In this document: positions 1 through 7,009 of the stretch, in pieces | Layout: every line of letters starts with the position of its first letter | How positions within the stretch are numbered: the stretch's first letter is position 1 | Source of the DNA: an uncultured Corynebacterium sp. | GTDB lineage: Bacteria > Actinomycetota > Actinomycetes > Mycobacteriales > Mycobacteriaceae | Assembly (NCBI GenBank): GCA_943913645.1 | Contig: CALTYZ010000023.1 | Coordinates: forward strand, 1 to 37,576 | DNA: 37,576 bases | Direction: 5' to 3' | Program-made: the position numbers and the translations under genes | Notes under the pieces: generated by a model | The model's input: the letters and a program-made list of their open reading frames with translations, nothing else | The model's database searches: none | Told to the model about the DNA's origin: nothing

Positions 1-828
1 ACCCGTCAGGTCTTGAAAGACACGCAGGCGCAAGCCGTATTCGGTACCGGCGGGTATGTCTCTGCATCTGCGTACTTGGCGGCGCGTTCGCTGCGAATCC
101 CATTTTTCGTGCTTGAGACAAATGCTCTTGCGGGGATGGCGAACAAGCTTGGGGTCAAGCTAGGTGGAGTCGGGTTCAATGCCGTGGCCGACTCGGGCAT
201 GCCCGGCGATGTTGTTGGGATACCAGTTCGTCCAGGGCTGGGCGCTGACCCGGACGGCGCAAAGGCGCAGCGCGGGTACCAGATGTGGAATCTTGATCCG
301 CAGCGCAAGACGCTGCTCGTTACAGGTGGGTCACAAGGCGCAGTCCGCATCAATCAAGCGTTGGCAGGTGCAGTGGAGCGTCTCACCGCTGACGGGTTTC
401 AGGTGCTGCACGCATACGGGCGCAACAACACAGCGCCGGATTCGTATGAGGGCTACACCGCCGTGCCGTACATCGACGATATGGAGGCAGCGCTGGCCGT
501 TGCCGATATGGTGGTCTGCCGCTCTGGTGCGATGACGGTGGCGGAGAACTCTGCTGCTGGATTGCCCGCCATTTATGTTCCGCTTCCACATGGCAACGGT
601 GAGCAGGGGTTGAATTCGGCGCATCTTGTCTCATCCGGTGCTGCGCTGCGCATTGATGATGCAGCACTGACACCCGATAGCTTGTATGAGGCGGTTTCGG
701 AAGTTTTGGGCGATGAGGCCCGGTTGGAGCAGATGCGCGCTGCGCTTGCAGAATCAGGGGCCGCAGATGTAGCGCAGGATATCGCTGAGCGAATTGCACA
801 GGTCGCGCGAAGGAGGAACAAGCAGTGA
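1..828 (+). CDS. murG: MurG, UDP-GlcNAc:lipid I N-acetylglucosaminyltransferase (5' end missing)
   Basis: This enzyme adds N-acetylglucosamine from UDP-GlcNAc to lipid I on the inner face of the membrane, making lipid II for peptidoglycan. The reading frame is open from the first base of the window, so the start lies upstream; about 275 codons are present. Visible family features are a GTGGYVS stretch near the left edge, the GGSQGA loop around 325-345 that opens the C-terminal Rossmann domain, and a CRSGAMTVAE segment around 515-545 that belongs to the nucleotide-sugar site. The stop codon overlaps the murC start (GTGA at 825-828), which implies translational coupling in the dcw cluster. Identity is secure from these motifs plus the neighbours. 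Confidence 0.96.
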   Translation, partial: TRQVLKDTQAQAVFGTGGYVSASAYLAARSLRIPFFVLETNALAGMANKLGVKLGGVGFNAVADSGMPGDVVGIPVRPGLGADPDGAKAQRGYQMWNLDPQRKTLLVTGGSQGAVRINQALAGAVERLTADGFQVLHAYGRNNTAPDSYEGYTAVPYIDDMEAALAVADMVVCRSGAMTVAENSAAGLPAIYVPLPHGNGEQGLNSAHLVSSGAALRIDDAALTPDSLYEAVSEVLGDEARLEQMRAALAESGAADVAQDIAERIAQVARRRNKQ

Positions 829-2300
829 ACCAGAAGCAGCAGGAGCAAAGCAAACAGCCTGATCGGGTTGATCTTTCACGGGTCCACCTGATTGGCATCG
901 GTGGTGCTGGTATGTCAGGCGTTGCCCGTATCCTACTGGCCCGTGGCGCAACCGTTACCGGGTCTGATATGAAAGACTCAGCTGTCGTGCACGATTTACG
1001 CACGCAGGGGGCCACGATCGCGATCGGCCATGCTGCCGAAAACCTTGAGCTTTCCGGCGCACTGCCAACGGTGGTGGTGACGAGTTTCGCGGCGATCCCC
1101 CAGGATAATCCCGAGCTGGTGCGTGCACATGAGGCCGGTATCCCCGTTATCCGTCGCTCTGACCTGCTAGGCGAGTTGCTCTCTGGCTATACCCAGGTAC
1201 TGCTCGCGGGGACGCATGGAAAGACCTCAACGACGTCGATGACGGTCGTGGCGATGCAAGCGGCTGGTGTCGATCCATCGTTCGCTATTGGTGGTCAGCT
1301 CAACCGGGCGGGTACGAACGCTCGTCATGGTTCCGGGACTGTGTTTGTCGCCGAGGCAGATGAGTCGGATGCATCGTTGCTGCGCTACGCCCCTGACGTT
1401 GCTGTTATCACCAATATTGAGCCTGACCACCTTGACTATTTCGGGTCGGCGGACGCGTACTTCAAGGTGTTTGATGACTTCGCCGATCGGGTTAGCGCCG
1501 ACGGCTATCTCGTGGTGTGCGTCGATGATGAGCATGCCGCCGCGTGTGGTGCGCGCGCTCTTGAGCGAGGAATCAATGTTGTCAGCTACGGCACGGCGAC
1601 AGCATGCGCACACCATGCGCACATTCCTGCTGGGGTCATTGTCACCTCTGAACAGATCGAAGGTGATTCGGTGACAGTGACCGCCCAGCTGAAAACGGGC
1701 GAGGTGCGCTACACCCTTGCAGTCCCAGGACGCCACATGGTGCTGAACTCTGCTGCAGCGCTGTTGTGCGGTGTGTTGGTAGGTGCTGATCCGGCCAAGC
1801 TCGCCGAGGGGTTGAGTCAGTTCACCGGTGTTCGACGGCGTTTCGAGCTCAAGGGGCAGGTGAATGAAGGACCATTTGCGGGCACCCGGGTCTATGACGA
1901 TTACGCGCACCACCCGACAGAGGTTGCGGCGGTACTGACTGCTGCCCGTGAGCAGGTCACGGCGGAGGGTGCTGGAGCCCGGGTGGTGGTGTGCTTCCAG
2001 CCGCACCTTTATTCGCGCACGCAAGAGTTCGCCACAGAGTTTGCGGAGGCGCTCTCCCTTGCGGATGCGTGTGTGGTTCTTGACATCTACGGCGCCCGCG
2101 AAACACCCATTGCGGGTGTGAGCTCACAGACGATCACCGATCAGATGTCCCCAACAACGCAGGTACAACTGGAGCCGGATTTTGCCGCCGCACCCGAGAC
2201 AGTGAAGTCCTTGACTCAGCCGGGCGATGTGGTATTTACCATGGGGGCTGGCACGGTAACCCAGCTTGGTGAGGAAATTCTGGCTGCATTGCAGCAGTAG
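825..2300 (+). CDS. murC: MurC, UDP-N-acetylmuramate--L-alanine ligase
   Basis: MurC is the cytoplasmic ATP-dependent ligase that attaches L-alanine to UDP-MurNAc, the first peptide step of peptidoglycan synthesis. The protein is 491 residues, the normal length. The N-terminal Rossmann domain opens with HLIGIGGAGMSG (residues 21-32), and the ATP loop GTHGKTSTT sits at 129-137. EADESD and NIEPDHLDYF follow in the central domain, and the DDYAHHPTE segment marks the C-terminal domain. The GTG start at 825 is chosen because it overlaps the murG stop and has an AGGAGG-like site at 811-816. The ftsQ start follows 8 bases after the stop, so murG-murC-ftsQ look co-transcribed. Confidence 0.97.
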   Translation: MNQKQQEQSKQPDRVDLSRVHLIGIGGAGMSGVARILLARGATVTGSDMKDSAVVHDLRTQGATIAIGHAAENLELSGALPTVVVTSFAAIPQDNPELVRAHEAGIPVIRRSDLLGELLSGYTQVLLAGTHGKTSTTSMTVVAMQAAGVDPSFAIGGQLNRAGTNARHGSGTVFVAEADESDASLLRYAPDVAVITNIEPDHLDYFGSADAYFKVFDDFADRVSADGYLVVCVDDEHAAACGARALERGINVVSYGTATACAHHAHIPAGVIVTSEQIEGDSVTVTAQLKTGEVRYTLAVPGRHMVLNSAAALLCGVLVGADPAKLAEGLSQFTGVRRRFELKGQVNEGPFAGTRVYDDYAHHPTEVAAVLTAAREQVTAEGAGARVVVCFQPHLYSRTQEFATEFAEALSLADACVVLDIYGARETPIAGVSSQTITDQMSPTTQVQLEPDFAAAPETVKSLTQPGDVVFTMGAGTVTQLGEEILAALQQ

Positions 2301-2308
2301 TTACGCCG

Positions 2309-2992
2309 ATGTCTACCCCCACTAGCACCCCTAGGTACAACCGCCGCACTCTGGTCATCGTGGGTGTGCTGTGCGCAGCACTGCTGGCCGGGCTTGCCGC
2401 TGCCGCACCGTTTACCCCCCTTGTGGCGGTTCGAGATGTGCAGGTGGAGGGCACTGAAACACTCTCATCCGATGAGGTGAAGTCCTTAGCGGGTATTGAG
2501 CCAGGAACCCCGATGGGCCGGGTGCCGATACATCAGGCGGCGGAAAACATCGCCGCGAACCCCTGGGTGAAAACGGTGACCGTATCGCGGTCATGGCCGT
2601 CTACGGTCGCAGTTGAAATTGCAGAACACCTCCCGGTGGCCTTTGTGGAGCAACCAGATGGCACGCACCTGATTGATAGCGAAGGCAAAGACTTCATCAT
2701 CGCGCAGCCGCCAGCCGGGGCCATTGAACTGCGCTCAGCATCGGTCGATGATCGCGAGGCGTTGGCGGATGCGGTGGCAATCGCGGCGTCGATAAGCGAT
2801 CATGCCCGCGGCGAGGTTGCTGCAATTGAGTGCCGCCCCAATAACTTTGAACTGCTCACGAAAGATGGCCGGCGGGTGTTCTGGGGGGCTTCGGAGGATA
2901 ACGAGAATAAAGCGATTGCGCTGGAAGCAGTGCTGCAGATGGAGGGCCGCGAGTTCAACATCTCAAATCCCGCGCTGGTGACATCTCGATAA
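2309..2992 (+). CDS. ftsQ: FtsQ, divisome membrane protein with POTRA domain
   Basis: FtsQ is a bitopic divisome protein that links early and late division proteins through its extracytoplasmic part. The 227-residue sequence has a short cytoplasmic N-terminus, one membrane segment (about residues 14-33), a POTRA domain (about 39-108, starting VAVRDVQVEGTETLS, with the NPWVKTVTVSRSWPSTVAVEI strand-helix signature) and a C-terminal FtsQ/DivIB-type domain. It is shorter than many actinobacterial FtsQ proteins because the cytoplasmic tail is short. It follows murC by 8 bases and is the last gene before a 171-base intergenic region, beyond which ftsZ has its own control. Confidence 0.93.
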   Translation: MSTPTSTPRYNRRTLVIVGVLCAALLAGLAAAAPFTPLVAVRDVQVEGTETLSSDEVKSLAGIEPGTPMGRVPIHQAAENIAANPWVKTVTVSRSWPSTVAVEIAEHLPVAFVEQPDGTHLIDSEGKDFIIAQPPAGAIELRSASVDDREALADAVAIAASISDHARGEVAAIECRPNNFELLTKDGRRVFWGASEDNENKAIALEAVLQMEGREFNISNPALVTSR

Positions 2993-3163
2993 TGTTCCTG
3001 GTAAGAGCGATAAACTCCCAGGTCAGAACCCTAAAGTAAAGGTTTAGGTTCGAGACACGCCGAGCAAGAACACGGATTTTCGCATTGCGTCCCTAAAGAT
3101 GGGAAGCACCATAGCAGCTGAAGTGCTTCTCAATCTCAAGAATCGAAAGGCGAGATCCATCTC
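2993..3163. other. ftsQ-ftsZ intergenic control region
   Basis: This 171-base gap holds no coding signal that I can see. It contains a MerR-type inverted repeat (3027-3050) and the ftsZ ribosome-binding region (GAAAGGCGAG near 3145-3154). The ftsZ transcript therefore seems to have a real leader of some tens of bases, unlike many other genes in the window. I cannot assign -10 and -35 elements with confidence. Confidence 0.6.
3027..3050. promoter_or_regulatory. Inverted repeat upstream of ftsZ, candidate FtsR/MerR-family operator
   Basis: The arms are AACCCTAAA (3027-3035) and TTTAGGTT (3043-3050) with a 7-base spacer. The core CCTAAA-N7-TTTAGG is a perfect dyad of 19 bases overall. MerR-family activators bind dyads of this general shape. 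FtsR, a MerR-type regulator, is reported to activate ftsZ in C. glutamicum; linking this dyad to FtsR is inference. Confidence 0.5.
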
Positions 3164-4453
3164 ATGACTTCTCCAGCCAACTACCTCGCCATGATCCGCG
3201 TCGTCGGAGTTGGTGGGGGCGGCGTGAACGCCGTCAACCGCATGATCGAGGAGGGGCTCAAAGGCGTTGAGTTTGTCGCCATCAACACTGACTCACAGGC
3301 GTTGCTGTTCACCGACGCCGACACGAAACTCGACATCGGGCGCGAGGCAACTCGCGGCCTTGGTGCCGGAGCGAACCCGGAGGTAGGTCGCACCTCGGCC
3401 GAAGACCACAAGCAGGAGATTGAAGAGTCGCTCAAAGGCTCAGACATGGTCTTTGTCACCGCCGGTGAAGGTGGTGGGACAGGTACCGGTGCTGCACCTG
3501 TGGTCGCTGGGGTGGCAAAAAAGATGGGTGCGCTCACAATCGGCGTGGTCACCCGCCCGTTCACCTTCGAGGGCAAACGGCGCACCCGGCAGGCGCTCGC
3601 AGGCATCGACGCGCTCAAAGAGGTCTGTGACACAGTCATCGTCATCCCGAACGACCGCCTCCTCCAGCTCGGTGATGCAGAGCTTTCCATGATGGATGCA
3701 TTCCGCGCCGCCGACGAAGTGCTCTACAACGGGGTGCAAGGCATCACCAACTTGATCACGATTCCAGGCATGATCAACGTCGACTTCGCAGACGTGCGCT
3801 CGGTGATGTCTGACGCCGGTTCCGCACTCATGGGCGTGGGCTCAGCACGCGGGGAAAACCGGGTGATGACGGCTACCGAGCAGGCAATCAACTCCCCACT
3901 GCTGGAAAGCACCATGGAAGGCGCCAAGGGTGTGCTCATTTCCATCGCCGGTGGTTCAGATTTGGGCCTGCAAGAGGTCCATGCCGCAGCCTCGGTGGTG
4001 GAGGAGAAAGCAGACGATGACGCCAACATCATCTTCGGCACCATCATCGATGACAACTTGGGTGATGAAGTCCGCGTGACCATCATCGCTACCGGGTTTG
4101 ACGAGCAAGCGAACAAACTTCCGGAATCAGCCCCCGCTGGTGAGCATGCTGGGGCTGCGGCAGTCACAGTAGAGCCAGAGGCAGCTGCTGAAACGGTGAC
4201 ACCAGCGCCGGCGCGCGGTTCGCTTTTCGACGACCACCTCGCCCGCGACGCACGTTCCGACGAGAGTGAGCCCGCACATGCTGGTGAAAACTCGGCAGCT
4301 CGTCACCGCTACCGTCCCGACCGTGGCGGCCTGTTTACCACAGCCGATAACCGGGGAGACGGCGCAGGAGAGCGTACCTCGCGGAGGGGTGAGCCCTTTG
4401 ATCGTGGTGAGGCTGAGGAGTTCGATCTCGACGTGCCCGATTTCATGCGGTAG
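3164..4453 (+). CDS. ftsZ: FtsZ, tubulin-like division GTPase
   Basis: FtsZ polymerises with GTP into the cytokinetic ring at the inner membrane face. The protein has 429 residues. The GTPase domain starts at about residue 10 (VGVGGGGVNAVNRM), with the tubulin signature GGGTGTGAAP at 103-112 and NTDSQAL at 41-47. After about residue 315 comes a low-complexity linker rich in Ala, Pro, Glu and Arg. The extreme C-terminus is the conserved peptide DLDVPDFMR, the site used by partners such as SepF, which is encoded nearby. The ATG at 3164 has a GAAAGG-type ribosome site upstream. A separate promoter with a MerR-type dyad lies in the 5' gap. Confidence 0.98.
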   Translation: MTSPANYLAMIRVVGVGGGGVNAVNRMIEEGLKGVEFVAINTDSQALLFTDADTKLDIGREATRGLGAGANPEVGRTSAEDHKQEIEESLKGSDMVFVTAGEGGGTGTGAAPVVAGVAKKMGALTIGVVTRPFTFEGKRRTRQALAGIDALKEVCDTVIVIPNDRLLQLGDAELSMMDAFRAADEVLYNGVQGITNLITIPGMINVDFADVRSVMSDAGSALMGVGSARGENRVMTATEQAINSPLLESTMEGAKGVLISIAGGSDLGLQEVHAAASVVEEKADDDANIIFGTIIDDNLGDEVRVTIIATGFDEQANKLPESAPAGEHAGAAAVTVEPEAAAETVTPAPARGSLFDDHLARDARSDESEPAHAGENSAARHRYRPDRGGLFTTADNRGDGAGERTSRRGEPFDRGEAEEFDLDVPDFMR

Positions 4454-4487
4454 TTGATCTCGTCTCTGAGATCCGCTTCACCCGCGC

Positions 4488-4493
4488 TAGCCT
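4488..4493 (+). promoter_or_regulatory. -10 hexamer of pgeF (leaderless start)
   Basis: TAGCCT is followed by six bases and then the ATG at 4500. There is no Shine-Dalgarno sequence before that ATG. The layout fits transcription starting at the A of the start codon. Confidence 0.55.
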
Positions 4494-4499
4494 GAACGC

Positions 4500-5228
4500 A
4501 TGGCTGGCCTTACACATCGCCCCGTCCGCATGGTGTTTACTTCCCGTGCCGGCGGGGTTTCGGCGTCCCCGTACGCATCGTTCAATCTCGCCGACCATGT
4601 CGGCGACAATCCGGAGCATGTTGCTCAAAATCGGCAGCGTCTCGCCCGCACGCTGGAGCTCGACCCGTCTCAGTTCATTTGGATGGAGCAGCTGCACACC
4701 AACACAGTCACGGTGGTTGATGGCCCGCAAAGCACCCCCGTTGAGGCGACTGATGCGGTGGTCACACGTCAAGTGGGGCTGGCGTTGTGCGTGCTTGTGG
4801 CAGATTGTGTGCCGGTGCTGCTGTCTGATCATGCCGCCGGCGTGATCGCTGCCGCGCACGCAGGACGACTTGGGGCACGCAACGGCATTGTGCGCAAGAC
4901 AGTCGAGACCATGGTTGCGCTTGGAGCATCGCCGGCGAATATTCAGGTGCTCATGGGGCCTGCAGCTGCCGGGGCGTCGTATGAACTTCCAGAAGCTCTG
5001 GCTATGGATGTTGAGCAGCATCTGCCTGGCTCGCTTGCCCGGACTGCGATGGGTACTGTCGGGGTAGATATCCGCGCGGGTCTGGTGCGCCAGCTGTTCA
5101 GTATGGGAGTCACCCACGTGGATTCGGATCCTCGGGATACCGTGACTGATGCCGAGTTTTTCTCTTATCGCAGAGAGGGCACAACTGGGCGCCAGGCCGG
5201 GGTTGTGTGGTTGACGGGGGTGAACTAA
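4500..5228 (+). CDS. pgeF: PgeF/YfiH-family protein (laccase domain, multicopper-oxidase-like)
   Basis: This is the DUF152/YfiH family, which is commonly encoded just after ftsZ in actinobacteria. In E. coli the homologue (PgeF) removes wrongly incorporated L-Ser from UDP-MurNAc peptides, and other members act on nucleosides. The 242-residue protein keeps the three predicted metal ligands: His66 in QLHTNTV, Cys103 in ADCVPVLLSD and His120 in AAAHAGR. The usual HAGWRG motif reads HAGRLG here, so the residues beside the third ligand differ from the common form. The stop is followed directly by the yggS start with no gap, so the two are translated together. The substrate in this organism is not established by sequence. 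Confidence 0.85.
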   Translation: MAGLTHRPVRMVFTSRAGGVSASPYASFNLADHVGDNPEHVAQNRQRLARTLELDPSQFIWMEQLHTNTVTVVDGPQSTPVEATDAVVTRQVGLALCVLVADCVPVLLSDHAAGVIAAAHAGRLGARNGIVRKTVETMVALGASPANIQVLMGPAAAGASYELPEALAMDVEQHLPGSLARTAMGTVGVDIRAGLVRQLFSMGVTHVDSDPRDTVTDAEFFSYRREGTTGRQAGVVWLTGVN

Positions 5229-5954
5229 ATGACAGAAGTTGATGCAGAGCGTCTCGCTGTAAATCTTGAGGCTGTGAGACAGCGTATCCGCGACGCTGAG
5301 CGTCAGGCTGGACGTCCTGCCGGAAGCGTCCAGCTGCTTCCGGTAAGCAAGTACCACCCGGTCGAGGCTATCGCCGTGCTGGCTAGCCTTGGAGTGCGGC
5401 TGGTTGGAGAGAACCGCGAGCAAGAAGCGCGTGCGAAGGCGCAGCGTTTGCGTGAGAGCGGGATCGCGGGGTGTGGCATTGCCATGATTGGGCAGATTCA
5501 AACAAAGAAAGCGAACTCGGTTGCCCGTTGGGCGAGCGAGGTGCATTCGCTTGATTCGGTGAAACTGGGACGCGCTCTTGAGCGGGGTGTGGCACTAGCG
5601 ATTGAGCGCAAGGAGCGTGCGGCTGGCCCACTGCCATGCCTGGTGCAGGTGTCTGTCGATGGGGACCCGCGCCGTGGCGGAGTAAGCATTGCCGATGTTG
5701 ACGAGCTTGTCGCAACGATAGAAGCGTCACAACACCTTGTGTTGCGAGGGTTCATGGTGGTGCCACCGTTGGGTACTGAGCCTGAGCCGGTGTTTACACA
5801 GGTGCGCGCGATTGTCGACGCAACAGCCCAAAGCCTTGGACGCAGGCTGCAGTTCTCCGCCGGCATGAGTGGAGATTTCGAACAGGCAATTGCATGTGGG
5901 TCTGACATCGTGCGTGTCGGTACAGCGGTGTTTGGCCAACGACCCGTAGTCTGA
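5229..5954 (+). CDS. yggS: YggS-type pyridoxal-phosphate homeostasis protein (PLPBP family)
   Basis: The family binds pyridoxal 5'-phosphate and balances vitamin B6 and amino-acid pools without a known catalytic reaction. The 241-residue protein is a single alanine-racemase-type barrel. The PLP lysine is expected to be Lys41 in LPVSKYHP. GENREQEARAK and IGQIQTKKAN correspond to the family GEN-QE and GHLQ-NK motifs, and CGSDIVRVGTAVFG near the C-terminus forms the phosphate-binding end. It starts immediately after the pgeF stop and precedes sepF by 48 bases, the normal actinobacterial and firmicute arrangement of the division cluster. Confidence 0.92.
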   Translation: MTEVDAERLAVNLEAVRQRIRDAERQAGRPAGSVQLLPVSKYHPVEAIAVLASLGVRLVGENREQEARAKAQRLRESGIAGCGIAMIGQIQTKKANSVARWASEVHSLDSVKLGRALERGVALAIERKERAAGPLPCLVQVSVDGDPRRGGVSIADVDELVATIEASQHLVLRGFMVVPPLGTEPEPVFTQVRAIVDATAQSLGRRLQFSAGMSGDFEQAIACGSDIVRVGTAVFGQRPVV

Positions 5955-6002
5955 GCCCACATACCGCAGTTCATGCTCTCTATTACCCGCTAGGAGTACC
6001 AC

Positions 6003-6473
6003 ATGTCCCTCATCGGAAGCGCCAAGGAATTCTTCGGTTTCGGGCCGTACAACGACGTTGAGGATACCTACTACGACGACGACCAGTACTACCGTGAGTT
6101 TGCCGTAGGTGAGTCGGCAGAGCGTGGGTTCAGTGGTGCTGAGCACCGTGGCGGTTATGCCGACCAGTACGTGCGTGAGCCGCGTTCATTTGCACCGGAG
6201 ATTGTGTCGACCACTCCACGTAGCTACAACGACGCAAAAGAGATCGGTGAGCCGTTTCGCGCCGGCGATGCAGTGGTCATGGATTTGACCGAGCTTGATC
6301 TCGCCGACGCAAAGCGGGTTGTTGATTTCGCCGCTGGTTTGTGTTTTGCGTTGCGGGGCAGCATGTTAAACCTTGCTCGCACGAGCGGGTCACGCCGTCG
6401 TGTATTCGCAATCGTTCCGGAGCATGCGCGCATTACGGCCGAAGAACTGGGACGCGCCGCCCGTTTGATCTAA
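6003..6473 (+). CDS. sepF: SepF, FtsZ membrane anchor and division protein
   Basis: SepF tethers FtsZ to the membrane by binding its C-terminal peptide. The protein has 156 residues. The N-terminus (about 1-15, MSLIGSAKEFFGF) can form the membrane-binding amphipathic helix. An acidic Tyr- and Asp-rich linker covers about 16-75. The conserved SepF core runs from about 76 to the end and contains DAVVMDLTELDLADAKRVVDFAAG and LRGSMLNL. A TAGGAG ribosome site lies about 6 bases before the ATG, so this gene is read by the Shine-Dalgarno route. Its partner FtsZ is encoded 1.5 kb upstream with an intact binding tail. Confidence 0.94.
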   Translation: MSLIGSAKEFFGFGPYNDVEDTYYDDDQYYREFAVGESAERGFSGAEHRGGYADQYVREPRSFAPEIVSTTPRSYNDAKEIGEPFRAGDAVVMDLTELDLADAKRVVDFAAGLCFALRGSMLNLARTSGSRRRVFAIVPEHARITAEELGRAARLI

Positions 6474-6481
6474 GCGGCGCG
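6453..6481 (+). repeat. GC-rich inverted repeat across the sepF stop codon
   Basis: CGCGCCGC (6453-6460) and GCGGCGCG (6474-6481) form a perfect 8-base stem with a 13-base loop that contains the stop codon. No T-run follows, so it is not a textbook terminator. It may slow polymerase or protect the mRNA end, but it may also be chance in GC-rich sequence. Confidence 0.35.
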
Positions 6482-6499
6482 GGCTGTCAGCTCATATCT

Positions 6500-6529
6500 G
6501 CCACGGGATAGGTAGGGTAATCCCGTGGC
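6500..6529 (+). repeat. Perfect inverted repeat over the yggT start codon
   Basis: GCCACGGGAT (6500-6509) and ATCCCGTGGC (6520-6529) are exact reverse complements with a 10-base spacer. The right arm contains the GTG start of yggT (6525-6527), and the spacer contains the predicted -10 hexamer. It could be a protein-binding dyad over the promoter. Confidence 0.6.
6513..6518 (+). promoter_or_regulatory. -10 hexamer of yggT (leaderless start)
   Basis: TAGGGT is followed by six bases and then the GTG at 6525. It lies in the spacer of a perfect dyad (6500-6529). The purine-rich stretch here could also be read as a weak ribosome site, so leaderless is the preferred but not the only reading. Confidence 0.5.
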
Positions 6530-6836
6530 ATATTTTGGAGCTATTCTCTACGCCCTAGTTGGGCTGTACATGTTGGTGGTGATCATCCGCATCATCGTCG
6601 AGATGATCCAGTCTTTCTCGAAGCATTTCGATCCACCTCGGTGGTTCATGGTCGCTGCGGAGCCCCTTTTTGTCATCACAGACCCTCCCGTCAATGCACT
6701 GAGGCGTCTTATTCCGCCCCTGCGATTGGGGGGAGGGGTAGGTCTCGATGTCAGTGTCATTGTGCTGTTCATTGGGCTTGCTGTGCTTCAGATTTTCATC
6801 CAAACGATCCTGATCCGGCCCGCATTGGCCGGTTAA
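6525..6836 (+). CDS. yggT: YggT-family membrane protein
   Basis: This is a small integral membrane protein of the YggT (DUF1751) family. Its exact function is not settled, but it is regularly encoded beside sepF and divIVA. The 103 residues contain a hydrophobic segment at about 4-24 and another at about 77-97, joined by a loop with the family-typical PLFVITDPPVNALRRLIPPLRLGG. The GTG start is supported because VAYFGAILYALVGLYMLVVIIRI gives the correct family N-terminus and a -10 hexamer lies six bases before it. It stands between sepF and divIVA and probably acts in division or envelope assembly; that role is inferred from context only. Confidence 0.85.
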   Translation: MAYFGAILYALVGLYMLVVIIRIIVEMIQSFSKHFDPPRWFMVAAEPLFVITDPPVNALRRLIPPLRLGGGVGLDVSVIVLFIGLAVLQIFIQTILIRPALAG

Positions 6837-7009
6837 AGTTCAACGTGTGGTGTAGATTGAGGGTGTAAAAGATTCACGACCCGCGTATATGGTCGGTACA
6901 CGACGAAAACCTGAACAAGTATTAGTACTCAGCGTTGCTATACCGTAACCTGGTTAGCAGCTCTGTGCTCTCGACTCGGGGGCACGCGATTGACATGGAG
7001 GGAACGCCA
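6837..7009. other. yggT-divIVA intergenic region with divIVA leader
   Basis: This 173-base gap contains no gene. A partial dyad lies at 6936-6959 (TGCTA-T-ACC paired with GGT-TAGCA, one bulged base). Possible -10 hexamers are TAGATT at 6853-6858 and AT-rich sequence near 6920-6945, but I cannot choose between them. The ribosome site GGAGGGAA (about 6997-7004) decides the divIVA start. Confidence 0.5.

Noticed and set aside
4443..5546. A 367-codon open frame on the - strand opposite pgeF and yggS
   Set aside because: It covers two well-supported genes on the other strand, and its composition (His, Arg, Ser and Cys-rich) is not that of a protein family I know.
6935..7009. Longer divIVA beginning at TTG 6935
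   Set aside because: The added 25 residues are not part of the conserved DivIVA N-terminus, and the ribosome site GGAGGGAA points to the ATG at 7010.
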